Source: Verrucomicrobiota bacterium (GTDB taxonomy: Bacteria > Verrucomicrobiota > Verrucomicrobiia > Verrucomicrobiales > DEV007). Taken from it: a stretch of DNA of 45,886 nucleotides. The notes below the pieces were generated by a model, which searched no databases, was not told the DNA's origin, and was given only the letters and a program-made list of their open reading frames with translations. Made by a program: the position numbers and the translations under genes. Where the stretch lies: positions 1-45,886 of the forward strand of contig JAHDID010000047.1 in the NCBI GenBank assembly GCA_020630975.1, in the 5' to 3' direction. Position 1 is the first letter of the stretch. Each line of letters begins with the position of its first letter. Of the stretch, positions 16,465-26,084 are shown piece by piece.

Positions 16465-19014
16465 TTAAGCCTTCGGCTCTGGCCAGTCGTGTTTGGGATA
16501 CCTGCCGCGCAACTGAGCTCGTACTCCGGCATAGCTGCCACTCCAGAAACCAGCTAGATCTTCGGTGACTTGGACTGGCCTTTGGTTTGGCGCGAGGATC
16601 TCGATGACTAGGGGGATGCGTCCATCTCCAATCCGAGGTGTTTCTTCGATACCGAATAGGTGCTGGATCATCACCGATATCTTGGGCTTTTCTCCAGGGT
16701 TGTAAAATATGTGGGCACTCCGGCCGCCCTTTTTCAGCTCGATGCGCTCGGGGACGAGGCGATCCAGTAGACCGTAGTGATGGGCGGGTACCCAGTCTTT
16801 CAGTGCAGCCATCACGGGGCGGTCCTTGATGTCTTTGTAGTTGCGCGCGCCTTCGCAGATCTGCTCGATCAATAGCTGTCGGGCATCGTCGTCGATCTCG
16901 GGCACCTCATACTCTGGGCAGGTGGTGGCGACTAGATTGACACGGGCGATGTAGTTTTCGACTTTCTGATCCCACTTTTTGAGCAAGAGATCGCCGGCTA
17001 TGACTCGCTCGGCTAGTAGGCGTGCTGCTTCGGCATCGGGCACTTCGCCGCCCGCTTTGGAGATGATCACGAGGTCGCGAAAGTGTTTTTCGATACGGCC
17101 CTCTACCCGGCGGCTACTGCTATCGTAGACGCCGCCATTGTGCTCTGAGAAGTCGTGAGGAAAGGCATCGAGTAGGGCGAGGTGGCTGACCTCGGTGCAG
17201 AAATCTAACTTCACCTGTACATCGCGGCCCTCCACTTCGATGATCTCGGCGGCTATGAAGGGTAGCTCGCTTTTCGCTACGGTGGAGCCTTTCTCCAGCT
17301 GTCCGCGTCGCCCCTCGATGACTCGGCAGGCGAGCGAGGCTTTGCTATTGCGCATGGCGAGGCGGTCAGAGAATCCAGTCAGCAGGATAGCGGCGATCTC
17401 CTCGCTAGAGGGCTCTCGGTCCTGAGACTTTTTGCTGGAAAACATACGGGCCGTGGCATCGCGCAGCTGCTGGGCGACGCGGCCGATATCGCGGGCGGCT
17501 CCGCCATGTACACCTAGGCTATCGCAGGCGTGGCGATCGTACCGGTTCTGCTGGGCGCGGCGCCAGGCGCGGACGAGTGCCTGCAGATCTGAGGTGTCTC
17601 CTGGCTCCAAGTAGTCGCTACGCTCGGGTTGCTTGTTTTTCAAAAACAGCGGTCGCGACTGCATAGCGGCAGAAACGATGGCGAAGTAATCGAGGCAACC
17701 GCAGGTGGCGGCTTCTATGAGGACACGCCCGTATCGTGGGGCTACCGGCAGGCGTGAGATCTCTAGACCGAGCTGGGTCAGCTTTTCATGCTCATCGAGG
17801 GCACCGAGTGGCTGCAGCCAGCGGATGGCACGATCGAGAGCGGTAGCATCTGGACTGTCGAACCAGCGGAAGCCGCGGACATCATCGACACCGCTGGCTT
17901 TTAGCAAAAGCACAGCCTCAGCCAGATCCATACGATGGATCTCGGCTGGTGTCGCCTCGGCTCGCTGCTGGTGATCTGGCTCGCTCCACAGGCGGATGGC
18001 ATGCCCTGCTGTGGTCCGGCCTGCTCGGCCAGCTCGCTGGTCGGCAGAGGCGCGTGAGATTTTTTCGATATGTAGGGTGGTGATGCCCCGACGCGAGTCA
18101 AACGCGGCGCGTCGCTCGAGGCCAGAGTCGACGACTAGCTGTACCCCGTCGATGGTGATCGAGGTCTCGGCGACATTGGTAGCGACGACGATCTTTGGCC
18201 GCTGAGAGCTGGCGGTGGCGGCATCTTGCTGCTCGGGAGAAAGCTCGCCGTACAGCTCGCAGATCTCGAAGTCTTTGGTCCAGGGAGCGCGGCGCAGGCA
18301 TTCGACTGTCTTGCGGATCTCGTGCCTGCCGGGCATGAAGACGAGGGCGTGCCCCTCGGTGCCGACTTTGCGATAGTGGTCGCGCATGGCTCGGGTGGCG
18401 TGGTCCCAGAGCTGGTCTTTGTGCCTTTCTTTGCTCGGGCTGTAGGCTATGTCGACAGGGTAGGTCCGCCCCTGGCTGCACAGGTGGTGGCAGTCGGCAC
18501 CTAGATACTCTCGCAGAGGCGCAATTTCTAGGGTAGCAGACATGACTACGAGTTTTAAGTCAGGGCGTAGGGTCTCTTGCACATCGAGACAGCGGGCTAG
18601 TGAGACATCGCCGTAAAAGTGGCGCTCGTGAAACTCGTCGAAAACGATGGCTGCTACGCCTATTAGCTCTGGATCCTCGAGCAGACGACGGATCAGGATA
18701 CCCTCGGTGACGTAGCGGATGCGGGTGTCGCGCGACACGATATTTTCAAATCGGACTTGGTAGCCCACCTCGCCGCCGAGCTTCTGGTTTCTCTCCTGAG
18801 CGACTCGTCGGGCCAGCATCCGTGCCGCGATACGGCGTGGCTGGAGCACGTAGATCTCGCCAGTAGGCAGAGCGCCAGAGTCTAGCAGGATCTGTGGGAC
18901 CTGGGTCGACTTACCCGAGCCTGTCGGTGCCTCGATGACGATGCGGCACTGATCGGCTGTATCAGCTACGGCCGACTGCAGATCGGCCTCGATTTCGAAG
19001 ATGGGTAGCGACAT
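16465..19014 (-). CDS. hrpB: ATP-dependent helicase HrpB
   Basis: A DEAH-box superfamily 2 helicase of 849 residues, the usual HrpB length. Visible motifs: Walker A APTGSGKST (about 29-37), DEFH at about 126-129, MSATLE, and QRAGRAGR of motif VI. The HrpB-specific C-terminal region is also present: RPVQVTEDLAGFWSGSYAGV followed by LRGRYPKHDWPE. HrpB is a cytoplasmic nucleic-acid helicase found widely in bacteria whose exact substrate is still unsettled. The gene starts 18 bp after gcvT ends, and the small secreted protein gene follows after 19 bp, so the three form a probable operon without an obvious functional theme. Confidence 0.95.
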   Translation of the reverse strand: MSLPIFEIEADLQSAVADTADQCRIVIEAPTGSGKSTQVPQILLDSGALPTGEIYVLQPRRIAARMLARRVAQERNQKLGGEVGYQVRFENIVSRDTRIRYVTEGILIRRLLEDPELIGVAAIVFDEFHERHFYGDVSLARCLDVQETLRPDLKLVVMSATLEIAPLREYLGADCHHLCSQGRTYPVDIAYSPSKERHKDQLWDHATRAMRDHYRKVGTEGHALVFMPGRHEIRKTVECLRRAPWTKDFEICELYGELSPEQQDAATASSQRPKIVVATNVAETSITIDGVQLVVDSGLERRAAFDSRRGITTLHIEKISRASADQRAGRAGRTTAGHAIRLWSEPDHQQRAEATPAEIHRMDLAEAVLLLKASGVDDVRGFRWFDSPDATALDRAIRWLQPLGALDEHEKLTQLGLEISRLPVAPRYGRVLIEAATCGCLDYFAIVSAAMQSRPLFLKNKQPERSDYLEPGDTSDLQALVRAWRRAQQNRYDRHACDSLGVHGGAARDIGRVAQQLRDATARMFSSKKSQDREPSSEEIAAILLTGFSDRLAMRNSKASLACRVIEGRRGQLEKGSTVAKSELPFIAAEIIEVEGRDVQVKLDFCTEVSHLALLDAFPHDFSEHNGGVYDSSSRRVEGRIEKHFRDLVIISKAGGEVPDAEAARLLAERVIAGDLLLKKWDQKVENYIARVNLVATTCPEYEVPEIDDDARQLLIEQICEGARNYKDIKDRPVMAALKDWVPAHHYGLLDRLVPERIELKKGGRSAHIFYNPGEKPKISVMIQHLFGIEETPRIGDGRIPLVIEILAPNQRPVQVTEDLAGFWSGSYAGVRAQLRGRYPKHDWPEPKA

Positions 19015-19032
19015 ACGGAAACCTAGCCTAGC

Positions 19033-20100
19033 CTAAACAAACGGCTTTTTCACCACTTCTGCTTCGAAGGTTCTCTGGCGGATGCCGATCTGCACTTTGG
19101 TGCCGATTTTGGCGTAGTCGGCAGGTAGGTAGGCCATGCCGATACCTTTGCCCAGAGTGGGCGATAGGCTACCGCTGCTGAGTTGGCCGATCTTGGTCTT
19201 GCCATCGGCAGTCAGGACATCGTAGTCGTGCCGAGGAGGCGGAGCTTTGCCGAGTAGGCTGATGGCGACTAGGCGTTCTTTCAGGCCTGCTTCCTGCTGT
19301 GCCTCTAGGGCGCTGCGGCCGACGAAATCGACAGCGGATTTTTTGAGTTTGGTGAAAAAGCCCAAGCCCGCCTCTAGTGGCGTGTGAACGGAGTCGAGAT
19401 CGTTGCCATTCAGCGGGAAGCCTTTTTCCAGACGCAAGGTATCGCGAGCGCCAAGTCCGCAGGGCGCAGCTCCAGCATCGAGGATACGCTGCCACCAGGT
19501 GCCGATATCTGCCACGGGGGCAAATAGCTCGTAGCCATCCTCGCCGGTGTAGCCGGTGCGACAGACGATGAAATCTGTGTCACGGGCGATGCCATTGCGC
19601 TCGGGTAGAGGGCAGCCGGTATCGAGTTTTTCCCACAGGGCGACCGCCTCTGGCCCTTGGACTGCGAGTCCACCATATGCCTCGCTCAGGTTCTGCAGCG
19701 CCATTCCATCTGGTAGGTGAGAGGTGAGCCACTGGTGGTCTTCAGCGATTTTTGATGCATTGATGACGAGAAAAAAACGGTCTGCGGCTTCGCGGTAGAT
19801 GATCAGATCGTCGATCACGCCCCCTGCTTCATTGAGCATGAGTGTGTATTGGCCTTGCCCATCCTCGGTAAGCTGCTGGATGTCATTGGTCAGCATACTA
19901 TCGAGCCAACTGGGGGCATTTGCTCCGGCTACGATTAGCTGGCCCATGTGCGAGATGTCGAAGACTCCGACTGCACTGCGCACGGCTTGATGCTCGGCTA
20001 CGATACCTTGGTAAAAAATCGGCATCTCCCAGCCGGCGAATTCGGCCATCTTGGCATTGAGAGACTGGTGGGCTGTGGATAGGGGTGAAGACTGGGCCAT
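19033..20100 (-). CDS. gcvT: Glycine cleavage system aminomethyltransferase (T protein)
   Basis: A protein of 355 residues, full length for GcvT. Diagnostic segments include FAGWEMPIFYQGIVAEHQAV near the N-terminus, GVFDISHMGQ, the TNDI segment, the folate-site region RTGYTGEDGYELF and ARDTLRLEKGFPLNGNDLD, and the C-terminal domain (GQLSSGSLSPTLGKGIGMAY). It transfers the methylene from the aminomethyl-lipoyl H protein to tetrahydrofolate, releasing ammonia. gcvH and gcvP are not adjacent in this window, so the system is split or lies beyond the edges. It is divergent from the rhomboid-like gene and heads the gcvT-hrpB unit. Confidence 0.96.
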   Translation of the reverse strand: MAQSSPLSTAHQSLNAKMAEFAGWEMPIFYQGIVAEHQAVRSAVGVFDISHMGQLIVAGANAPSWLDSMLTNDIQQLTEDGQGQYTLMLNEAGGVIDDLIIYREAADRFFLVINASKIAEDHQWLTSHLPDGMALQNLSEAYGGLAVQGPEAVALWEKLDTGCPLPERNGIARDTDFIVCRTGYTGEDGYELFAPVADIGTWWQRILDAGAAPCGLGARDTLRLEKGFPLNGNDLDSVHTPLEAGLGFFTKLKKSAVDFVGRSALEAQQEAGLKERLVAISLLGKAPPPRHDYDVLTADGKTKIGQLSSGSLSPTLGKGIGMAYLPADYAKIGTKVQIGIRQRTFEAEVVKKPFV

Positions 20101-20193
20101 GGATGCTAAACAGTGTCGGCGATAAGCGAGTGGCTGTCGATCTGGAAATGTCGATTGATAAATGAGGCTATCTGCCGTTTGATAGCCGCACTT

Positions 20194-21009
20194 ATGCGAC
20201 GTGGAGAACGCCTACTCAATAGCCTGGAGCGCCGCTTCGGAGGACTTGCCCTACCAGGAATTATCAAATGGTTGGCGGGATTTGAAGTGCTCGGCTTTCT
20301 GTTGGCACTCATCAGTCCGGGATTGGGAGAGATACTGGCATTTGATAGCCAGTTGATTATGTCTGGCCAAGTCTGGCGCCTGCTTAGCTGGATTGCTTGT
20401 TCTTTTGTCGGAGGCTTCTCTGCGGGGCTACTGATCTCTGTGCTGTTCATGTATTTCTTCATGCACATCATGTGGATGTTTAGCGATATTATCGAGGGAG
20501 AGCTGGGAGTCTTTCGGTGTTCGTTTTATATCGGAGCGACGATTTTCTGCATTATTCTGGTTGGATTTCTCGTGCCATCGACCGGTCTGATGCAGGGCTT
20601 GTTAGGCGCAGCTATTTTGTTTGCTGCAGCGACCTACGCGCCCAATCATGTCATTTATATTTTTCTAATCATCCCAGTAAAGTTGAAGTGGCTGGCTTGG
20701 TTGACGGCGGGTTTATTTGTTTTGCAGTGTATTCCCGCGCCGCTTTTGGCCGTGATTATCATTTTGGGGCTGGTTCCTTATTTGTTTGGTATTTTCCCTC
20801 GAGTGATCTCGGACTTTCGGAATCGAAACTGGGCGGCACAGCGGCGAGCAAGATTTAACCGACAGAGATCGGAAGGCCAGTCAGATGCCTTCCACACTTG
20901 CCACAACTGTGGCATCACAGACGCCAAGGACCCAAATATGGAGTTCCGAGTCTCTGCGGACGATGGCGAGGAGTACTGCCTGCCATGCCGTGAGCGTCGC
21001 CAAGGCTAA
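20194..21009 (+). CDS. Rhomboid-like polytopic membrane protein with C-terminal zinc ribbon
   Basis: A protein of 271 residues from the ATG at 20194. An in-frame GTG at 20113 sits 12 bp from the divergent gcvT start and would leave no promoter room. It has an N-terminal LERRFGGLALPGIIKWL amphipathic start, then six or so hydrophobic helices, including a GQVWRLLSW element that resembles the rhomboid-fold entry. The catalytic GxSG serine motif and helix-6 His are not evident, so it is probably an inactive rhomboid-like protein. The C-terminal cytoplasmic tail carries CHNC and CLPC pairs spaced for a zinc ribbon. Such proteins occur in Verrucomicrobiota and Bacteroidota without assigned function. 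Confidence 0.72.
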   Translation: MRRGERLLNSLERRFGGLALPGIIKWLAGFEVLGFLLALISPGLGEILAFDSQLIMSGQVWRLLSWIACSFVGGFSAGLLISVLFMYFFMHIMWMFSDIIEGELGVFRCSFYIGATIFCIILVGFLVPSTGLMQGLLGAAILFAAATYAPNHVIYIFLIIPVKLKWLAWLTAGLFVLQCIPAPLLAVIIILGLVPYLFGIFPRVISDFRNRNWAAQRRARFNRQRSEGQSDAFHTCHNCGITDAKDPNMEFRVSADDGEEYCLPCRERRQG

Positions 21010-21048
21010 ATTACGCCTACCTTTACTCGATAAAAATCAGGTGGTTTC

Positions 21049-21078
21049 TTGAAATTTAAAATTTACAAAATTCATAAT
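21049..21078 (+). promoter_or_regulatory. Candidate sigma-70 promoter of the hybrid kinase gene
   Basis: TTGAAA (21049-21054) and CATAAT (21073-21078) are separated by 18 bp in an AT-rich 112-bp gap. Each hexamer matches consensus in 5 of 6 bases. Initiation about 7 bp downstream would leave a leader of roughly 35 nt before the ATG at 21122. Confidence 0.4.
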
Positions 21079-21121
21079 TATCATAATGTAAGACTGTAGT
21101 AATCCATTAAACCTCGAATAT

Positions 21122-24019
21122 ATGTCGCTCAGACGGAAAATGTTCTTGGCCATGCTGCTCCCTGTGGGAGTGGCCGTAGCCGTTGCGTTTTTCTTCTCCC
21201 TTCATCAAGCGGAGAAGTCTGAGCGTTTGGAGGTGGAACTCCAAGAAATTGCTGTCGCCTGGCGACTGAGCCAAGTTTACCCCTATGTTTTGGTGGATGC
21301 AGCTCTAGCTAAATCTATCATCAAAGGTGCTAGTTATGATACCTACAAGAGTTGGCACGAGCCTTTGCTTCAAGAGCGGAGCCATTTTTTGAGCTCGATT
21401 GAGCAAGAAGTCATTCAGTTAGGTGAGGGCTCAGATCTACGTGAGATCGGCGATGAACTGTGCAAAAACTATCGCAAACTGCTCTCCAGTCTTTCTCCAG
21501 CCCAGATTGAGTCGTTGAATCTCGCTGAGTTTTCGACTTCCGCTAAGAACATCGCCAATGCGACTCTCAAATTATCTAACTGGTTTGAGTCATCACAGAA
21601 CAATATCGATTTCCAAGTGTTATTCGCGGAGAAGTCTGTGCGCCAGTTTAACGCTCGCCTAAAAGCATCGATCGAAATCCGTAAGGCAGGTGAGGTGAAT
21701 CATAAGGAGCTATTCAAGATCATGGGATCTGCGCCGTCTCCTGCGGCCAAGGGGCTACAGTCTGCTCAAGCTTTGCTTTCAGATAATCAAGAGTTGATCC
21801 AATTGATCGAAGACATCAAGGAATCGAAAAAACGGCTAGTACCAAACATGCCGACCACATCGTTCGATTATTTTTCGTACAGTCATGAGTCGGAATGGCT
21901 AGGCGATGCGATGGCGATTTCGCAATCGGCAACCAATATCGTTAACTCGCTGCAGCAGCAAATGAGCGGCAACAAAGCAGCAGAGGCCGCCAGAGCGCGA
22001 CAGTTATTGGTGAACAGTATATGGCAGTCAGCTTTGTTCATCTTGATCACCGTCAGTATGACGACGTGGATCTCCCTGTCGGTGACCAAGCCGATGGCTA
22101 GGATCGCTAAAGCGGCAGAGGCTATGTCTGAAGGGCGGATGAGCGATGTCGAGATCGGAAAAGACATCAAACGCAAAGACGAGATCGGTGAAGTGTCTCG
22201 TGCTTTTGATCAATTGCGCTCGAACATGGATGCCTTTGGTGAAGAGATCGAAGGGGTGCAGGCATCGATCTTGAAGGGCTCGCCGCACGTCGAAGCGCGT
22301 AAAGAGAGATTCCAGGGCCGCTGGGGGACTCTGGTAGGCGACATGAATCGTGCGCTAGATCAGTTCAAATCGGTGAACACATCGAAGCTCGAGGCGGAGC
22401 GTGTCGCTCAGGAGTCGCAGCGCCGTAGCTTGGTCGGTAAGATGGCCGGTGGTATGGCGCACGACTTTAACAATCTGTTGGCGGTTATCATAGGTTTTGC
22501 CGAGATCGCGGAGTCGGATGCGGTGGGTGAAAACAAAAAGCCACTGCGTGAGATCCTGACTGCAGGACAGAAGGCTCGCGATCTGGTCTCGCGGATCATG
22601 GCGATCGGGCGCCAGAGTGAGCTCAACATCCAGACCCACCGATTGCATGGGATGATCACGGCTGATGAGGAATCTCTGCGCAGTATCCTGCCTAGCAATA
22701 TAGACCTGAGTTATCGGATCGATGAGCGGGCATGCATCATGACTGACTCGACGTCATTCTCCCAGATCATCCTAAATCTAGTGGTGAACGCTCGCGATGC
22801 GATGCCTGACGGCGGTCAACTGACTCTGATGTCTAAAGGAGTGGAGGTGACTGAGGTATGCAAAACGATACTCGAAGATGATGTGAACCCTGGGCAATAC
22901 TGGTGTCTGGCGGTGATGGATCAGGGAACGGGTATCCCAGAGGAGCAGCATGCCAAGATTTTTGAGCCATTCTATACGACCAAGCAGGTGACCGAAGGGA
23001 CCGGTCTCGGCTTGGCGATGGTTTATTCGATCATGCTGGAGCTAGGCGGCTGGGTCGATGTGCACTCCGAGATGGGCCAGGGCAGCTCATTCCTGCTGTA
23101 CTTCCCAGTGGGCGACGCCGAAAATATTGCCGAGAAAAAGCAGGTCGTGCACCACACTACCAAGGAAGCGGATGAGGATAATGACAAGGCTTCCCTACGG
23201 ATTCTTTTGGTCGATGATGAGCATCAGGTGCGCCAGTTCACCAAAGCCGCGCTACGCAAGCTAGGCCACGAGGTGATCGAATCCGACGACGGAGTCAATG
23301 GATTCAATACCTTCAAAGGTATCATGGATAGAGGCGAGCGCCTCGATGCTGTGGTGACCGATGTGATGATGCCGAATGCTACCGGCCCTGAAATGGTCGA
23401 TGAAATCCGTAAACTGAATGCATCTATCCCAGTTCTGTTTATCTCTGGTTTTTCTGCTGATAAATTGAAAGATCTGGATGCGAAATACTCGGGGGTATCT
23501 AGCTTGAAGAAGCCATTTCAGGTATCCGACCTGCAGGGTGGTATCGATGCGGCTTTTGAAAAAGCTCTCAAATCTGTAGTCGATTCCGAGGCGATTCCCG
23601 TGAATGGAGAGCATGCAGCCGATACCATGAAGGTCCTGCTCGTCGATGATGATGTGCAGGTGCGTACTTTCACTAAAGCCGCATTGCAGAAGCTGGGTCA
23701 CGAGGTAATCGAGGCCGAGGATGGTGTCGAGGGCTACGATTCATTCAAGAATATGATGGATGGCCAAAGCGATCCTGATGTGATCGTGACCGATGTGATG
23801 ATGCCCAAGGCTACGGGGCCCGAGATGGTAGACAAGATCCAAGAGGTCGACTCGTCGATACCTGTGGTGTTTATTTCTGGATTCTCAGCCGATAAGCTCA
23901 AAGATCTGGATGACAAATACGTCGGTGCCTCGAGTCTGAAAAAGCCATTTATGGTATCGGATCTACAGGGCGGTATCGATGCTGCTATGGAGAAGTCGAA
24001 AAAAGCGGCAATTGAATAG
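21122..24019 (+). CDS. Hybrid sensor histidine kinase with two receiver domains
   Basis: A protein of 965 residues. TM1 (about 9-27) and TM2 (about 298-318) bracket a helical extracytoplasmic sensor of about 270 residues. A HAMP domain follows (about 319-375), then a linker. The dimerisation/phosphoacceptor segment is MAGGMAHDFNNLLAVIIGFA with phosphoacceptor His447. The ATPase domain shows the N box (NLVVNARDAMPDGG), G1 (DQGTGIP) and G2 (GTGLGLAM). Two C-terminal receiver domains follow, with phospho-acceptor Asp747 and Asp891, both in TDVMMP. The receivers are near-duplicates of each other. The HDFNNLL H-box subtype is common in kinases that signal by internal phosphorelay. No DNA-binding output is present, and no Hpt or response regulator lies next to it, so the partner is elsewhere. 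The stimulus is unknown. Confidence 0.93.
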   Translation: MSLRRKMFLAMLLPVGVAVAVAFFFSLHQAEKSERLEVELQEIAVAWRLSQVYPYVLVDAALAKSIIKGASYDTYKSWHEPLLQERSHFLSSIEQEVIQLGEGSDLREIGDELCKNYRKLLSSLSPAQIESLNLAEFSTSAKNIANATLKLSNWFESSQNNIDFQVLFAEKSVRQFNARLKASIEIRKAGEVNHKELFKIMGSAPSPAAKGLQSAQALLSDNQELIQLIEDIKESKKRLVPNMPTTSFDYFSYSHESEWLGDAMAISQSATNIVNSLQQQMSGNKAAEAARARQLLVNSIWQSALFILITVSMTTWISLSVTKPMARIAKAAEAMSEGRMSDVEIGKDIKRKDEIGEVSRAFDQLRSNMDAFGEEIEGVQASILKGSPHVEARKERFQGRWGTLVGDMNRALDQFKSVNTSKLEAERVAQESQRRSLVGKMAGGMAHDFNNLLAVIIGFAEIAESDAVGENKKPLREILTAGQKARDLVSRIMAIGRQSELNIQTHRLHGMITADEESLRSILPSNIDLSYRIDERACIMTDSTSFSQIILNLVVNARDAMPDGGQLTLMSKGVEVTEVCKTILEDDVNPGQYWCLAVMDQGTGIPEEQHAKIFEPFYTTKQVTEGTGLGLAMVYSIMLELGGWVDVHSEMGQGSSFLLYFPVGDAENIAEKKQVVHHTTKEADEDNDKASLRILLVDDEHQVRQFTKAALRKLGHEVIESDDGVNGFNTFKGIMDRGERLDAVVTDVMMPNATGPEMVDEIRKLNASIPVLFISGFSADKLKDLDAKYSGVSSLKKPFQVSDLQGGIDAAFEKALKSVVDSEAIPVNGEHAADTMKVLLVDDDVQVRTFTKAALQKLGHEVIEAEDGVEGYDSFKNMMDGQSDPDVIVTDVMMPKATGPEMVDKIQEVDSSIPVVFISGFSADKLKDLDDKYVGASSLKKPFMVSDLQGGIDAAMEKSKKAAIE

Positions 24020-24048
24020 GGTACAATTTTTATTCAATAGGGTACAAT
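24015..24048. repeat. Short direct repeat at convergent gene ends
   Basis: AATAGGGTACAAT occurs at 24015-24027 and again at 24036-24048, a 21-bp period. The first copy includes the stop codon of the kinase gene. It fills most of the 39-bp gap to the convergent sulfatase end. It is probably a local slippage duplication; no terminator hairpin is seen. Confidence 0.6.
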
Positions 24049-24058
24049 CGAAAATTCA

Positions 24059-26083
24059 TTAATTTACCTTCAGGCTGCGGACTCTGCCATCTAGGTGTTG
24101 CTCGTCTTTCCATTCGCCCACGATAGATTGTGGCGAATTTTCGATGTGGTCGTAGCCGATTGAGAGGCCTTCGCTGGGTTGTTTTGATAATAATCCTCCT
24201 GTGGAGCTAGAGCCCACTTCGATACCATCGATCTTCATCGTCCAGCTGGCTTTGGCTATAGATAGGGTGATCTCGCTCTTGCCGTAGGGGAGTGCGGTCT
24301 GAGCCTTTATGACTTGTCCTTTTTCGGCATTGTTTAGCCGGAAGTACGGAACTCCCTTCTCCAAGTAGAGCGCATATCCAGAGCGCCTGCCGCCGTGGGC
24401 ACAGATCACGCCACTGCAGTGGTAATCGATATCGACCGTCGCCGAGATGGTGAACGCTCGCTCTACCACTTTGGGATGGGTGAGCTTCTTTGTCTTGGTA
24501 GTGGTACTTCGCTTTGGTTTAGGCACGCCTTTGTTGGTGCATGGTCCTGGCATCTGCCCATCCCACTGGGCATAGAGAGCTTTGAGCTCGGCGGCTTTTT
24601 CTGGGTGTTGCTCGATCAGGTTCGTCGTCTCGCCGATGTCAGCTCTGAGGTTGAATAGCTGTGGATCGCCCGAGTAGTGGTAGGTCTCGGCAGCTTCGGA
24701 CACATCGCCATTCTCAGCTACCTGAAAGTCGCGATGACTCCAGCCAACTTTGTTGGTGAGTTTCCAGTCGCCTTGGCGGATCACCCAGCTATCGCGATTT
24801 TTTGCCCACACCAAGTGGTCGTGGTGTGTGTCGTGGTCGCCATTTAAGACGGGTAGCAGGCTCTTGCCATCCAGATTTTGAGGCCGCTCGATGCCTGCTA
24901 GCTCTAGGGCAGTGGGATAGATGTCCATAGTCGATACGAGCGCTTCGTGGTCGATCTCTCCCTCGGGCAGAGTACCGGGCATGCTCACCAGGTAGGGGAT
25001 GCGTATACCACCCTCGCCAAACATGTATTTCCACCCGTTTAGCGGTGTGTTGTCTGAGTAGGTATTGATGGTGCCGCCATTGTCCGATACAAACACGACT
25101 AAAGTATCTCTGCGCAGATCGGTCTCCTCCAGTGCGTCGAGGATGCGTGATATGCTGTGATCTAGAGCCAGTAGATTGGCGAGGTAGCAGCGCCGACCTT
25201 CGATATCGATCTCGCCCATGTGGCCCCATTTTTTATGAAAGACTTGGTGGGTCTCGGTATCTGGATCCCAATAGGGGAAAGTCCATTTATCGGCAGTCCG
25301 GTCCCACTCCACATACCTAGCTCCGGTGCGAGCTGCCCAGCTACGCTCTACGATGTAGGTCGGCATATGCACGGCATTGTGCGAGACGTGGAGGTAGAAA
25401 GGCTGCTGCTTGTCGGCCTCGTGGATGTAGCTGACGGCTTCGTCGGTAAAAATACGGGTGGTGAAACTATCCTCATAGGAGGTGGGTGTAGCCTCCTCTT
25501 GACTCATGTCCGGCTTACTGGCGCGCAGTAAGGGACCTTGGATCTGGCAGCCAAAGTCACCTGTGAAGCCCTCGCGTGCCTGGTGGGCAGCCACATCTTT
25601 TTCGCTCAGCCGGATGTAGTCCCATGTGTGGTGCATGAAACCGAGGAATTCATCGAATCCATGCTGGGTGGGGAATTCTTTTGGGCCGCCGTTCAGGTGG
25701 GTTTTGCCGTATTTGGCGGTGCGATAGCCGGCTTTCTTTAAGGTTTCAGGCAGGGTCACTTCGTCAGCAGGGAGTCCGCCTTCGCCGTACCAATAGTTGC
25801 CCCAGCGCTGTTGGTAGCGCCCCGTGATCAATCCGGCTCGCGAGGGGCTGCAGATCGGTGAAGCGCCATAGGCATTGGCAAAGTAGGTGCCGGTGGCTGC
25901 CAGACGATCGAATCCTGGGGTGCCGAGATGCTTCACATCATCGGGGGCGTGGTCGAGGAAGGCTAGGTCGGCGTAGCCTAGGTCATCTGCGATGATGACG
26001 ATTATATTGGGCTGATCGGCTGCTCGACCGAGAGAGTGGACTAGTCCGACGACTGCGAGTAGGAAAAGATAGAGTGGTTTCAC
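24059..26083 (-). CDS. Secreted sulfatase with C-terminal LamG-like domain
   Basis: A protein of 674 residues starting with GTG at 26083, which gives a clean signal peptide (MKPLYLFLLAVVGLVHSLGRA). The alkaline-phosphatase-fold sulfatase domain (about 24-495) shows ADDLGYAD metal ligands (D33, D34) and the formylglycine motif C78-S-P-S-R82, the substrate of sulfatase-maturating enzymes. FVSDNGGT supplies the second metal pair. A Lys/Thr-rich linker (about 505-530) leads to a C-terminal beta-sandwich of about 140 residues (TISATVDIDYHCSGVICAHG to the end) resembling a LamG-like sugar-binding module. It hydrolyses sulfate esters, most likely of a polysaccharide, outside the cytoplasm. No maturase gene is in the window. 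It follows the 3D-domain gene after 25 bp on the same strand. Confidence 0.93.
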   Translation of the reverse strand: MKPLYLFLLAVVGLVHSLGRAADQPNIIVIIADDLGYADLAFLDHAPDDVKHLGTPGFDRLAATGTYFANAYGASPICSPSRAGLITGRYQQRWGNYWYGEGGLPADEVTLPETLKKAGYRTAKYGKTHLNGGPKEFPTQHGFDEFLGFMHHTWDYIRLSEKDVAAHQAREGFTGDFGCQIQGPLLRASKPDMSQEEATPTSYEDSFTTRIFTDEAVSYIHEADKQQPFYLHVSHNAVHMPTYIVERSWAARTGARYVEWDRTADKWTFPYWDPDTETHQVFHKKWGHMGEIDIEGRRCYLANLLALDHSISRILDALEETDLRRDTLVVFVSDNGGTINTYSDNTPLNGWKYMFGEGGIRIPYLVSMPGTLPEGEIDHEALVSTMDIYPTALELAGIERPQNLDGKSLLPVLNGDHDTHHDHLVWAKNRDSWVIRQGDWKLTNKVGWSHRDFQVAENGDVSEAAETYHYSGDPQLFNLRADIGETTNLIEQHPEKAAELKALYAQWDGQMPGPCTNKGVPKPKRSTTTKTKKLTHPKVVERAFTISATVDIDYHCSGVICAHGGRRSGYALYLEKGVPYFRLNNAEKGQVIKAQTALPYGKSEITLSIAKASWTMKIDGIEVGSSSTGGLLSKQPSEGLSIGYDHIENSPQSIVGEWKDEQHLDGRVRSLKVN

Positions 26084-26084
26084 G

